In this document: piece after piece, positions 18,486-27,419 of the stretch
How the letters are laid out: each line of letters starts with the position of its first letter
Numbering within the stretch: the first letter of the stretch is position 1
Assembly (NCBI GenBank): GCA_014360205.1
Contig: JACIXZ010000005.1
Span: 1-64,000, forward strand
Reading direction: 5' to 3'
Source: Tissierellales bacterium
GTDB lineage: Bacteria; Bacillota; Clostridia; Tissierellales; Tissierellaceae
DNA: 64,000 bases
Made by a program: the position numbers and the translations under genes
The notes under the pieces: model-generated
Database searches by the model: none
What the model saw: only the letters and a program-made list of their open reading frames with translations
Told to the model about the DNA's origin: nothing

Positions 18486-19213
18486 TGTGCTACCCCCCAA
18501 AATACTAAAAGAGATATTATCTCTCCTAATTCAATTGTTGCACCATTCACATCTCCAGTTAGTCCTCCTATTTTTCCATCAGACCATCTAGCAAATGCTA
18601 ATCCGAAAATAATAGTTCCTATTAGAGGCAAAATATTGAATGGATTTACAATTAAAACTAAAATAATATATAATATCATGCTAATTATAACTTTCTTCAA
18701 AGGTTTGCTTTTATAGAATAAAAATCCCAATCCCTCATTTTTAGCACTATTCCTATGTGAAATATTTATGCTTGTTGCAAGTCTTGCATTCCCTAAAGAT
18801 AATATAATTGCTATAAGAGTAATATCTCTTATTTTATATATTAATATAATCTTACCCAATAAAACTAGAATTATAGCAATTGTTCCAAATGTCCCAATTC
18901 TACTATCCTTCATTATTTCTAAGGTCTTATCTTTATCTCTATTAGAAAAAAATCCATCAAATGTATCGGCTAAGCCATCTAAATGCAGTCCCCCTGTCAA
19001 TATCACAATAGATGTAACTGTCAAAAAACTTGCTATGAGTAAATCTAGTCGGGAAATCAAACTAAAAACAATAGCAGCAACAAAACCAATACAAAGTCCT
19101 ACAAATGGCATAAAGAATACACAAAAGGATATGTTTTTTTCTGTAAAATCCACATTTTTTCTAAGAGGCAGCCTTGAAAAAAATTCAAAAGCTAGTATAA
19201 GGCCATCTATCAT
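18476..19213 (-). CDS. cobS: Adenosylcobinamide-GDP ribazoletransferase (cobalamin synthase)
   Basis: A 245-residue integral membrane enzyme that joins adenosylcobinamide-GDP with alpha-ribazole (phosphate), the last assembly step of the nucleotide loop. The signature GLHLDGLADTFDGFF with metal-binding acidic residues (about residues 76-90) is present along with RIGTFG and several membrane segments. The start is the ATG at 19213, overlapping the cobU stop (ATGA), with GTGAGGT upstream. It is flanked by cobU and a cobC-like gene. Confidence 0.94.
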   Translation of the reverse strand: MIDGLILAFEFFSRLPLRKNVDFTEKNISFCVFFMPFVGLCIGFVAAIVFSLISRLDLLIASFLTVTSIVILTGGLHLDGLADTFDGFFSNRDKDKTLEIMKDSRIGTFGTIAIILVLLGKIILIYKIRDITLIAIILSLGNARLATSINISHRNSAKNEGLGFLFYKSKPLKKVIISMILYIILVLIVNPFNILPLIGTIIFGLAFARWSDGKIGGLTGDVNGATIELGEIISLLVFWGVAQWI

Positions 19214-19746
19214 TTTAACCTCACTTCTATTCCACAAATAACTATGAAAACTTCATCAGAAATGCTTGCTAAGCATTGATTTACTCGTCCTTGTATATCT
19301 CTAAACACTCTTGATATATGATTTTGAGGAACAATAGAATCTCCGAGTTCATTGGTCACTATAATCAAATTCTTGTTTGTTTTATTAATCAATGAAATAA
19401 ACTGATTCAGCTCTTTTAATATCTCTTTTTCAATCTGATTCTGAATACCATTATCTATGTAACTTTCATTTTTAGATAAATCAAACATTATATTTGAAGA
19501 TAAGTTTGTGACACAATCTAAGAGATAATAATTTTCTTCTCCCAATGCATTTTCTAAATTACGATATGCTTCAAAAGTTCTCCATTCACTAGGTCTATTG
19601 TTTCTATGATGTTTAACTCTCTCGGCCATTTCATTATCTTCTATTTTAGCAGTAGCAATATATACAACGTCTGTTTTCCCCGATAATCTATTCTGGGCAA
19701 AATTTGTCTTTCCACTTCGAGCACCACCAGTAACCATTGTGATCAT
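19210..19746 (-). CDS. cobU: Adenosylcobinamide kinase / adenosylcobinamide-phosphate guanylyltransferase
   Basis: A 178-residue bifunctional enzyme that phosphorylates adenosylcobinamide and then adds GMP. The Walker A GGARSGKTNFAQ is at residues 7-18, VYIATAKIEDNEMAERVKHHRNNRP contains the guanylylated histidine region, and IIVTNELGDSIVPQNHISRVFRDIQGRVNQCLA is the conserved C-terminal block. It follows cobT after one base and overlaps cobS, indicating coupled synthesis. Confidence 0.95.
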   Translation of the reverse strand: MITMVTGGARSGKTNFAQNRLSGKTDVVYIATAKIEDNEMAERVKHHRNNRPSEWRTFEAYRNLENALGEENYYLLDCVTNLSSNIMFDLSKNESYIDNGIQNQIEKEILKELNQFISLINKTNKNLIIVTNELGDSIVPQNHISRVFRDIQGRVNQCLASISDEVFIVICGIEVRLK

Positions 19747-19747
19747 T

Positions 19748-20830
19748 TCATTTCTCCTCGTCTTTGCTTATATCTACTAAAAATTCTTTTTCAATCTCTG
19801 CCTCTTCAAATGTTGCCATATTATTTAAAGTATATATTGAAGTATCTATTATTTGGAATGCCAAAGTACACCCTGTTCCTTCACCAAGTCTCATAGATAA
19901 ATCAAGCATTGGTCTAAGTCCAATTTCATCAAACACAAATTTAGCACCAGGTTCTTTTGATAAATGTGATGGAATTATGTAGTCTTTTACTCTGTTGTCT
20001 AGCTTTATCGCACATAACGCTGCAGTCTGTGATATAAATCCATCCATCACAATAGGTCTGCTATTTTTAGCTCCAGATATATAAATCCCTACAAGTCCAG
20101 CTATATCTAGACCTCCTACTTTAGACAAAACATCGATTATGTCATCTTTATTTGGCTTATGAATATCAATGGCTTTAACAATTGCATTTTTCTTTAAAAT
20201 TAGCTGTTCATCAGTTATTCCTGCTCCTTTACCTACTATGTCATCTATGTTTAAGTTGGTTATTGCTTTTATAACAGCTGCAGAAGTAGTGGTATTACCT
20301 ATTCCTACTTCTCCTGTTCCTAATATGTTATATCCTTTATTGAATAGTTCGTCTGCAATTTCTATTCCTGTTTCTATAGCTTTAATGGTTTCATCATATG
20401 TCATAGCTTTAGCTTTTGTAAAATTATTTGTACCATATCTAATCTTTCTATTGATTATTTTCTCTTCTTTTACATTTCCATTTATACCAATATCTACTAC
20501 TACTACATCAGCTTTAACTGACTTAGACATTACACTAACCCCAGTCATTTCCTTAGCCATTTTTTCAGCTAAAATTCTAGTAAATATTTGCGGAGAAGAA
20601 GTCACATTTTCTTCTACAACCCCGTTGTCACTAGCCATGACTAATACAGCTCTTTTATCTATTGAAAATTTAGTTTTTCTGTAAATTCCAGATAATTTTA
20701 TCGTGATTTCTTCCATCAATCCTAAGCTACCTATAGGTTTAACAAGAGAATCCCATCGTCTTTTGGTTTCATTCATGGCTTCAAAATCTAGTTCTTTAAT
20801 AGAATTTAAGCTGCTTTTTATTTTTTCCAT
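19748..20830 (-). CDS. cobT: Nicotinate-nucleotide-dimethylbenzimidazole phosphoribosyltransferase
   Basis: A 360-residue enzyme that activates the lower-ligand base (dimethylbenzimidazole or analogues) to alpha-ribazole phosphate. Conserved blocks include RWDSLVKPIGSLGLME, VMASDNGVVEENVTSSPQ, NILGTGEVGIGNTTTSAAV and the catalytic glutamate in HLSKEPGAKFVFDEIGLRPMLDLSMRLGEGTG. The ATG at 20830 has GGAGG 5 bases upstream; an in-frame TTG at 20842 is less likely. First of the cob genes, 18 bases after an ATP-grasp gene. No cobalamin riboswitch was seen upstream. Confidence 0.95.
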   Translation of the reverse strand: MEKIKSSLNSIKELDFEAMNETKRRWDSLVKPIGSLGLMEEITIKLSGIYRKTKFSIDKRAVLVMASDNGVVEENVTSSPQIFTRILAEKMAKEMTGVSVMSKSVKADVVVVDIGINGNVKEEKIINRKIRYGTNNFTKAKAMTYDETIKAIETGIEIADELFNKGYNILGTGEVGIGNTTTSAAVIKAITNLNIDDIVGKGAGITDEQLILKKNAIVKAIDIHKPNKDDIIDVLSKVGGLDIAGLVGIYISGAKNSRPIVMDGFISQTAALCAIKLDNRVKDYIIPSHLSKEPGAKFVFDEIGLRPMLDLSMRLGEGTGCTLAFQIIDTSIYTLNNMATFEEAEIEKEFLVDISKDEEK

Positions 20831-20848
20831 AATTTCCTCCAATAATGA

Positions 20849-22036
20849 TTATTCTCTGCCAATAGCTTTCTTAAACATTTTACCTATGACAGTTCCCACA
20901 AAATATATACCTGGATAGGGATCAGCCCATGACCATGTGGAATGTACTTTCTTAAAAGTATTATCTCTTATAATATCGCCTATTGTCATCTGTCCTGTTT
21001 TTAAATAATTTCTAATTGCAAATAAATCTTCGTACATGTAGTGAAAAACATATCCTGTCTCATATTCAATGGCTTTAGGTTCTGGAAGCTTATCTGTCAT
21101 TTCTAAGTATGCGATGTACGGAAAATTCAATCCAGCTTTGTATAGCATTTCATTGAAATTTATAGTCCTTACATTTACCTCTATTAAATAGATTCTCCCA
21201 GTATTTACATCTCTTTTTAATTCACATTCTGCAAATCCTTTAAATCCAATGCCTTCTAAAAACGGCTTGCATATTTCATGCAATTCCGGTATCCAAGTCT
21301 GTTTAGCATATGTTGATGCCCCAAAATTATTTGGCCATTGTCTTATCTTATATGCTGCAGTGTAGTGAGTAACTTTTGAATCCTGATTAAGATATGCATC
21401 ATAACAATAGCAATTTTTTTCAGGTCCTGGTATTATTCTTTGGATAGTTATCCCGTGTCCATCTTTGTGTATCATATTTACTTTTTCTATAAGTTCTTCT
21501 TCTGAATTAATAATGAATACTTTTCTTCTATATGCTTTTACAAATGATGCAGAATCCATAGGTTTTATGATACAAGGATACTTGATCTCTTCTCTTACTC
21601 TTTCTACTAAATTTTCATCTTTTGAATTAATTGTTTCAGGCACTAAGACTCCATGCTTTTTAGCCAATAAGCTCATTGTATATTTATTCATTACTTCTGT
21701 CCAAAATCCTTTTCTATCCATAGGAAATAAATAATGCTCTTTTAATTCATCAAAATATTTATCTATAAATTCAACATAAGGATCGGCTCCAGGGTAAAGA
21801 ACTGGTTTAGCTTCTTGATTCTTTGAATATTCTATTAAAAAATTTAGCAATCCCTCAGGATTTTCTTTATAATGTGGTGCTAAATGTTTTTCACTTAAAT
21901 ATTTAGATTTTGCGCCATAACGGCTTTCTTCACTATAATCAACTGCAACTACATGAACTCCCTCTCTACCCAAACATCTTATTATACTCAATCCTACATA
22001 GTAATTTGTTCCTAAGACTACAGCCTTATTCTTCAT
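20849..22036 (-). CDS. ATP-grasp carboxylate-amine ligase (D-aspartate-ligase-like)
   Basis: A 395-residue ATP-grasp protein. An N-terminal Rossmann-like domain (AVVLGTNYYVGLSIIRCLGREGVHVVAVD) is followed by IKYPCIIKPMDSASF, the ATP-binding strands, and RIYLIEVNVRTINFNEM with the metal-binding acidic residues. The layout resembles ligases that attach D-aspartate or similar amino acids to peptidoglycan precursors (AslA type). The real substrate is not readable. The ATG at 22036 (GGGGTGTAAAG upstream) is preferred over 22051. It precedes the cob genes on one strand; whether that means a shared role is unclear. Confidence 0.75.
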   Translation of the reverse strand: MKNKAVVLGTNYYVGLSIIRCLGREGVHVVAVDYSEESRYGAKSKYLSEKHLAPHYKENPEGLLNFLIEYSKNQEAKPVLYPGADPYVEFIDKYFDELKEHYLFPMDRKGFWTEVMNKYTMSLLAKKHGVLVPETINSKDENLVERVREEIKYPCIIKPMDSASFVKAYRRKVFIINSEEELIEKVNMIHKDGHGITIQRIIPGPEKNCYCYDAYLNQDSKVTHYTAAYKIRQWPNNFGASTYAKQTWIPELHEICKPFLEGIGFKGFAECELKRDVNTGRIYLIEVNVRTINFNEMLYKAGLNFPYIAYLEMTDKLPEPKAIEYETGYVFHYMYEDLFAIRNYLKTGQMTIGDIIRDNTFKKVHSTWSWADPYPGIYFVGTVIGKMFKKAIGRE

Positions 22037-22121
22037 CACTTTACACCCCACATGTGTTTTACTTATATTTAATTGTTATGTAATATATTATAACATTTTA
22101 ATAATAAAAATACTCATAAAA

Positions 22122-22144
22122 ATAAGCTCCTTAACGGAGCTTAT
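22122..22144 (-). terminator. Terminator after the ECF S-component gene
   Basis: Perfect arms ATAAGCTCC / GGAGCTTAT with a 5-base loop, overlapping the stop codon and followed on the minus strand by TTTTTATG. Confidence 0.8.
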
Positions 22145-22626
22145 AAGTTGATTTTATCTTTTAATAATTTATAGAGTATACTAGCAGCAATTGCACCAAA
22201 TAATCCCTGAACAATATTTGCTGGCAAATTTATCAACGAGGCATTAAATCCAAACATAAATATTTCAGCAACAAAATAACCAATCGCCATTACTATACCA
22301 CCTATTGATGATGGTAATATCGGGTATTTCTTACCTAATTCCTTTTCAAAAATAGCCCCTGCTACATACCCTTCTAGTCCTTTTGCAATCAATGTTACAG
22401 GTGCAAATATACTATATCCTAATAATATATCAGCAAGAGCTGACCCAACACCTCCAACTATAAACCCAGCTTTTTTGCCAAGGAAAAAAGCAGCAATAAA
22501 TATTACCATATCTCCTAAGTTTATATAACCAGTTTGAGCAGGTGATGGAATATGTATTACCATTGTCATTACTACAGTCAGAGCCATCAATACTCCGTAA
22601 GATACCAATCTTTTAGTGTTATTCAT
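22141..22626 (-). CDS. ECF transporter S component (vitamin uptake, substrate unknown)
   Basis: A 161-residue membrane protein with about five or six hydrophobic segments. INLGDMVIFIAAFFLGKKAGFIVGGVGSALADILLGYSIFAPVTLIAKGLEG, in the first half, is the core of the PF07155-type S components that bind a vitamin and dock on the shared EcfAAT module. No EcfA or EcfT genes are in the window, so it uses a module encoded elsewhere. The nearby cob genes make a corrinoid or its precursor possible, but the gene has its own terminator and no riboswitch was visible. A good AGGTAT-type site precedes the ATG. Confidence 0.85.
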   Translation of the reverse strand: MNNTKRLVSYGVLMALTVVMTMVIHIPSPAQTGYINLGDMVIFIAAFFLGKKAGFIVGGVGSALADILLGYSIFAPVTLIAKGLEGYVAGAIFEKELGKKYPILPSSIGGIVMAIGYFVAEIFMFGFNASLINLPANIVQGLFGAIAASILYKLLKDKINL

Positions 22627-22718
22627 ATAATACCTCCAAAAGTGTATTGTTACAGTTATATGTAATTTATTACTGTACCCATTAATATGATAACACTTTA
22701 GATTTTAAAAATCAATAT

Positions 22719-23771
22719 CTATAACCATTTTTTATTCTTTAAATATTTAAGCATTGTGATTGTTATTAATATGCTTACTATCCAAAAACCTAAATATCCA
22801 TATCTGAATTTAAGTTCTGGAAAATATATAAAATTCATTCCATAAACTCCAGCTAAAAATGTAAGTGGAATGAAAATAGTCGAAAATATTGTCAATATCT
22901 TCATTACTTCATTGGTTTTAGAACTTATGCTCGATAAGTATATATCCATCATTCCTGATACAGTATCTCTATATGTTTCTATTAACTCTATCACTTGTAT
23001 TGAATGGTCATATATATCTCTAAAATAATAGGATGTCTTTTGGTCAATTAAATTCATCTCTCCTCTAGATAAAGTGTTAGCGATATCTCGAACTGGCCAT
23101 ATAGTGTTTCTAAAATAAACGATTTGTCTTTTTAAAGAATAGACTCTGTTTAAAGTTTCTTTTTCTGGATCATCCATTAATTCGTTTTCTGTCTTGTCTA
23201 TTTCTTCACTTAAAATTTCCATTATGTCAAAATATCCATCCACTATAGAATCCACTAATGCATAGGTAAGATCATCTGCCCCAAGCCCTCTTACATATGC
23301 CCCTTCATTGAGTCTCTTTTTAATATTCTCAAATGCTTTGTTGTTGTATTCTTGAAAAGTTATGACCATGTTTTCTTTTATGATGATTGATATTTGATTT
23401 GATACTATTTCAATATCTTCTAAGATTGAAAGTTTTTTTATTACCAAAAATAATGCATCATCATATTCTTCCAATTTTGCTCTTTGTCTTATATTTACTA
23501 TGTCTTCTAAGATAAGCCTGTGTAGTTTTAATTTTGCACCTATTTCTTCTATTGTTTTTATATTAGATAATCCAATTACATCTAGCCATTTTACACCTAA
23601 ATTTTCTTCGTTTATAAATTCGTCTACTGATTTAATCTGCTTATGTACTATTTTTTCTTTATTGTAAGTAGTTAAATAAAGCTCTTGAAAATTATCTGTT
23701 TGTTCTCCTGTATATACTAGAGTTCCTGGTGGTTGGTTTTTCTTTTTATAGTAATTCTTCTTAGCACTCAT
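22719..23771 (-). CDS. corA: CorA-type magnesium/cobalt transporter
   Basis: A 350-residue protein with a long cytoplasmic funnel domain and two C-terminal membrane helices. The pore signature GMN appears in AGVYGMNFIYFPELKF around residues 311-326, followed by the second helix and basic tail KYLKNKKWL. The family forms pentameric channels for Mg2+ (sometimes Co2+, Ni2+). Length and topology are normal. GGAGGG precedes the ATG. It is monocistronic, with terminators upstream (23790-23812). Confidence 0.93.
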   Translation of the reverse strand: MSAKKNYYKKKNQPPGTLVYTGEQTDNFQELYLTTYNKEKIVHKQIKSVDEFINEENLGVKWLDVIGLSNIKTIEEIGAKLKLHRLILEDIVNIRQRAKLEEYDDALFLVIKKLSILEDIEIVSNQISIIIKENMVITFQEYNNKAFENIKKRLNEGAYVRGLGADDLTYALVDSIVDGYFDIMEILSEEIDKTENELMDDPEKETLNRVYSLKRQIVYFRNTIWPVRDIANTLSRGEMNLIDQKTSYYFRDIYDHSIQVIELIETYRDTVSGMMDIYLSSISSKTNEVMKILTIFSTIFIPLTFLAGVYGMNFIYFPELKFRYGYLGFWIVSILITITMLKYLKNKKWL

Positions 23772-23789
23772 TTTTTCCCTCCATAAAAA

Positions 23790-23812
23790 AAGAGTAGATT
23801 ATATCTACTCTT
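23790..23812 (-). terminator. Terminator after the MATE exporter gene
   Basis: The arms AAGAGTAGAT / ATCTACTCTT with a short loop are followed on the minus strand by TTTTTTTATGG. Confidence 0.85.
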
Positions 23813-23819
23813 GATTATA

Positions 23820-25214
23820 TCACATATTATTTCTAGTAATTAGAGCTTTTTCTTCTGCCTTTTGTCTTTGAACATTTATTTGAACATTTAATTCAATCCC
23901 TTCATTTCTTATCAACATAAATGCTGCTAAACTAGCTAAAAAGTCAGATATAGGGTAAGATAACCAAACTCCAAGACTGCCAAAGTTTAAGCCTTTAACA
24001 AGCAATATTGAAATAGGAAGCATTATAACTAATTGCCTTAAAACTGCTGTCAATATCGAAGTCTTAGCTTTGCCCATAGCTTGGAAATAAAATATTGAAA
24101 CATAATATACACTCAGTAAAGGAAATGCAGAAATCATTATCCTAAATGCAAATGCAGCATCTTCTATAATTGCTTCGTCCTGAATGAATAAACTAATCAT
24201 ATTTGGAGCAAATATCAATGAAAATATCCAAAGTACAGTTGATGCAACCAATGAAAACATTATTGTCTTTGACATCAGTTTCTTTAGCCTTCCTAGTTTG
24301 TTCGCACCGAGATTATATGCTGCTATTGGCTGCATAGCTTGTGCAATCCCAAATATAGGTATGAATAAAAACATATAAACTTTAGAAACTACTCCTAATA
24401 TTACAAGTCCTTCATCCCCTATAGTCCCTGCTAATAGGCTACTTAAATTACCCATAAGTATTCCATCTTCAGCCTCGATGACAAACGAGGAAATTCCAAC
24501 TAAAAGTATTGGTATGATATATGATGGATTTATATTAAGCTTAAGTGATATTCCATATTCTTTTTTCATTTCTTTGAATTTGTAAAAAGCATAAATAAAG
24601 CCTACTATTTGGGAAACTGTTGTTGATATAGCCGCCCCTTTAATTCCCATTCCATAGTTTATTACTAGTATATAATCAAATATAATATTTGTTAATGCTC
24701 CCAAACTTGTGCTTATAATAGATACTCTGGTATTACCTAGAGCTATCATAGTATGCGATATATATACTGTAAGACCTAAAAATATAACTCCAAATGAAAT
24801 TATACCTAGATATTCAGATGCTAGTGCTTCTACTACTTCACCTGCTCCTATTATTCCAATGATGTTTTGTTTGAAAAACATGACTAAAAGCACTATAGGT
24901 GCCATTACTGCTAATATCATTGAAAATCCAGAATTCAGTACTTCTTTGGCCTTGTCATAGTCTTTTTGTCCATTATATCTAGAAAAAGATGTCATTGCCC
25001 CTACAGCTATCATCACACTTAGTGCAACAATTATCCTTTGAAATGGAAATACAGCAATAATTGCAGCAATCCCTTCTCCACCTACTGTCCTACCTATAAA
25101 AAAGGTATCGACCATATTATATAATTCATTAACGAGCATTGATATTATTACTGGAATAGAAAATTTTATCAACAATCTTGATATTTTTTCTTCTCCAAAT
25201 TCTTTGTTGCTCAT
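23820..25214 (-). CDS. MATE-family multidrug exporter
   Basis: A 464-residue polytopic membrane protein with about 12 segments. The N-terminal KFSIPVIISMLVNELYNMVDTFFIGRTVGGEGIAAI and the internal repeat near residues 235-300 (VGISSFVIEAEDGILMGNLSSLLAG, IAQAMQPIAAYNLGANKLGRLKK) are the paired MATE halves. These exchange sodium or protons for drugs and toxins. Start ATG follows GGGGG. An inverted repeat lies 16-34 bases upstream (see 25230). Substrate unknown. Confidence 0.92.
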   Translation of the reverse strand: MSNKEFGEEKISRLLIKFSIPVIISMLVNELYNMVDTFFIGRTVGGEGIAAIIAVFPFQRIIVALSVMIAVGAMTSFSRYNGQKDYDKAKEVLNSGFSMILAVMAPIVLLVMFFKQNIIGIIGAGEVVEALASEYLGIISFGVIFLGLTVYISHTMIALGNTRVSIISTSLGALTNIIFDYILVINYGMGIKGAAISTTVSQIVGFIYAFYKFKEMKKEYGISLKLNINPSYIIPILLVGISSFVIEAEDGILMGNLSSLLAGTIGDEGLVILGVVSKVYMFLFIPIFGIAQAMQPIAAYNLGANKLGRLKKLMSKTIMFSLVASTVLWIFSLIFAPNMISLFIQDEAIIEDAAFAFRIMISAFPLLSVYYVSIFYFQAMGKAKTSILTAVLRQLVIMLPISILLVKGLNFGSLGVWLSYPISDFLASLAAFMLIRNEGIELNVQINVQRQKAEEKALITRNNM

Positions 25215-25229
25215 ATTAAAACCCCCATT

Positions 25230-25248
25230 TGATAAATATATTTTATCA
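25230..25248. promoter_or_regulatory. Palindrome upstream of the MATE gene, possible operator
   Basis: TGATAAA and TTTATCA form perfect 7-base arms around 5 bases, placed 16-34 bases before the exporter start, where a -10 element would lie on the minus strand. AT-rich palindromes occur by chance in such DNA, so the call is tentative. Confidence 0.35.
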
Positions 25249-25356
25249 TTTGAGGGAATTTAAGTAATTGACTGTGTTGTCCTTCTTTTCGGATTAAATT
25301 AGGTTTTTTTAATTTTTTAAAAAATTAAATTATCTTAACATAGTACATTATATAGC

Positions 25357-27327
25357 TTAATTTAGTCCATAATTAAAAGTAAATAGTACGCATCCATTTG
25401 GCTTTATCTTTGCTACTAAATTGAACACACTTGTTTTTTCAGAAAAGTAAAAACTTACATAAGGGTGCACATAGTTATCTAACAAACTCCAATTTTCACT
25501 TGTAAGCCTTTCAGGAGAGCCCAAATATATCCACTTGTCATATACCGAACCATGACTTTTGTTTAAATCATATTTAGTAATTTGAAAATTATGCTCCGTG
25601 TTAAAAAAATTCAAAGAGATCTTTTTTTCTTTCAACTTTTTATTTACATCATCCCCATATATCTCTTCTTCACTTATTTTTTCTGGATTATATAGTAATA
25701 TCTGATATCCTGATTCGGATCTTGTTATTATATGCCCCTCGTCTTTATATAAAACTTCGTCACCTAAAAGCGACAAGAATTTAAATGCATAAAAAGATGG
25801 CTTATTTAGATAGTTAGCTGTGAATAGCCCTTTCCCTCCAAAAAAAGTTTCATTCGTCAGCACAGTGTCTTTAGATATTTCATCGATTACATTCATGACA
25901 ATTTTACGGTTTTCAATAGTATAACTGTAAATGATATAGTTTGCCATTAGAAGTGTATCATGCTTTGTGTTTATATCGAATAAAGGATAGGTGATATTAA
26001 AATCATCCAAGCTTAGCTCAAGATATTTTTCTAAATTTGAGTATGTCTTAGAGAATGTATTTATAAAGTCATCTACTATATGCTTTTGAACTCCATTTGT
26101 CGATATGATTGGAATGAGTTTTATATCTTCTAAAAAATCAAGTATTATCTCTACTCTAGTCCAATTGATAAATCTTTTATTTTTCCCTTTATAAATATCC
26201 ATATCGTCAGAGAATAGATTGTTTACAATTAAATATTTAAACCCAATTTCTTCCTGAATTTCTTTTAATATCCTTCTGTTTTCTTCTTCAAGTAATAAAG
26301 AAACATCTCCTATGTCGATTATTTCAGGTTTTTTAAAGCTATCTATAGGTTCTTTTTTTAAGTCAATATCCAATTTTATTATTCTATTATCATAATTATA
26401 TCTTTCATAATCAAATAAATAGCTTTCTAAATAGTTTATTGCTTCTAAAAGATTTATGTTCTCTACTCTTTTTAACTTTTCTAATTCTTTGTCGCTTACT
26501 TTATATTTTTTTCTATATTGAAGTGGGGTCATATTGTAATGATTTTTAAAATGCTTATTATAGTATCTTACATGAGAAAACCCAACATCTTCAGCTATCT
26601 CACTGATCGACTTGTTTGTATCCAATAGAAGCTTTGTAGATTCTTCAACTCTTATCTGGTTTAAGTATTCGTTAAATCCTTTCCCGAATACTTCCTTTAT
26701 TTTATAGGATAAATATTGAGAGCTTAAAAATTCTTGTTTAGCGATGTCTTTTAGGCTTACTTTGTTCATGTAATTGTTACTTAGATATTTCATTATTCTA
26801 TGATATCTTTCTAATTGAATTTCATCATCTTTTAAACTTTCTTCATCATAGAATAAATAATGAAAATTATTCAAAAGATGATACATAACATCTAAAAGCT
26901 TTTCTTCAACTATATCTTCATAATCATCTAATTTTGATATAACTTCATATAGTATTATGGCTAGCAATTTCTTTAGCTTATAATATTTCTCTTTATCTTG
27001 ATCTCCTAGATTTGCTGAATCTGTGTAGTAAAATATATCTTTTGCATCTTCGTAATATGATTCAAAAAACATTGGATCTATTTGAAAAATTAAAAGCAAA
27101 TTATCTTCGTCAATTGCCTCCATACTGTAGACTTCATCTGGGTTGATTATTTCTATTTCAGTTTCCTTCAGTGGATATCTCTCTGCTTCTACATTTAGCA
27201 TGATGCTACCTTTTAGCATAAATAATATTTCTAAACTATTTTGCCAATGCAGAGGATATTCTTTGACTCTCAAAAGTTCTATGTTTAAAGGCAAGTCCTT
27301 TAAATATTCTACTCTTTCTCTTCGCAT
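25357..27327 (-). CDS. AraC-family regulator with C-terminal glycosidase-39-like domain
   Basis: A 656-residue protein. Residues about 10-90 form a cupin-like sensor (PLHWQNSLEILFMLKGSIMLNVEAERYPLKETEIEIINPDEVYS). Residues about 180-280 hold two AraC helix-turn-helix units (SLKDIAKQEFLSSQYLSYKIKE, SISEIAEDVGFSHVRYYNKHFKNHYNMTPLQYRKKY). The remaining 370 residues resemble the glycoside hydrolase 39-like barrel fused to some AraC regulators, though the catalytic acids are not evident. ATG at 27327 after AGGTGA is preferred to 27345. It is divergent from the TIM-barrel gene across a 92-base region with a palindrome. Confidence 0.82.
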   Translation of the reverse strand: MRRERVEYLKDLPLNIELLRVKEYPLHWQNSLEILFMLKGSIMLNVEAERYPLKETEIEIINPDEVYSMEAIDEDNLLLIFQIDPMFFESYYEDAKDIFYYTDSANLGDQDKEKYYKLKKLLAIILYEVISKLDDYEDIVEEKLLDVMYHLLNNFHYLFYDEESLKDDEIQLERYHRIMKYLSNNYMNKVSLKDIAKQEFLSSQYLSYKIKEVFGKGFNEYLNQIRVEESTKLLLDTNKSISEIAEDVGFSHVRYYNKHFKNHYNMTPLQYRKKYKVSDKELEKLKRVENINLLEAINYLESYLFDYERYNYDNRIIKLDIDLKKEPIDSFKKPEIIDIGDVSLLLEEENRRILKEIQEEIGFKYLIVNNLFSDDMDIYKGKNKRFINWTRVEIILDFLEDIKLIPIISTNGVQKHIVDDFINTFSKTYSNLEKYLELSLDDFNITYPLFDINTKHDTLLMANYIIYSYTIENRKIVMNVIDEISKDTVLTNETFFGGKGLFTANYLNKPSFYAFKFLSLLGDEVLYKDEGHIITRSESGYQILLYNPEKISEEEIYGDDVNKKLKEKKISLNFFNTEHNFQITKYDLNKSHGSVYDKWIYLGSPERLTSENWSLLDNYVHPYVSFYFSEKTSVFNLVAKIKPNGCVLFTFNYGLN

Positions 27328-27359
27328 TATTTCACCTACATTCAAATTTAATAATTATA

Positions 27360-27389
27360 TTGATAATATTATACCCAATTGGGTAATAT
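27360..27389 (+). promoter_or_regulatory. Promoter with a 14-base palindrome between -35 and -10
   Basis: TTGATA (27360-27365) and TAATAT (27384-27389) are 18 bases apart. Between and touching the -10 lies the perfect palindrome TACCCAATTGGGTA (27372-27385). This is where a repressor would block both this promoter and the divergent araC-like gene. Confidence 0.55.
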
Positions 27390-27419
27390 AACGATATAGA
27401 AATTATTAGGAGGTTTGTT

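Noticed and set aside
22627-22718. Possible cobalamin or thiamine riboswitch upstream of the ECF S component
   Set aside because: Only 92 bases are available and none of the conserved riboswitch core motifs was seen.
25308-25329. 22-base palindrome made only of A and T downstream of the AraC gene
   Set aside because: It has no G/C and is expected by chance in this AT-rich spacer; a terminator role is weak.
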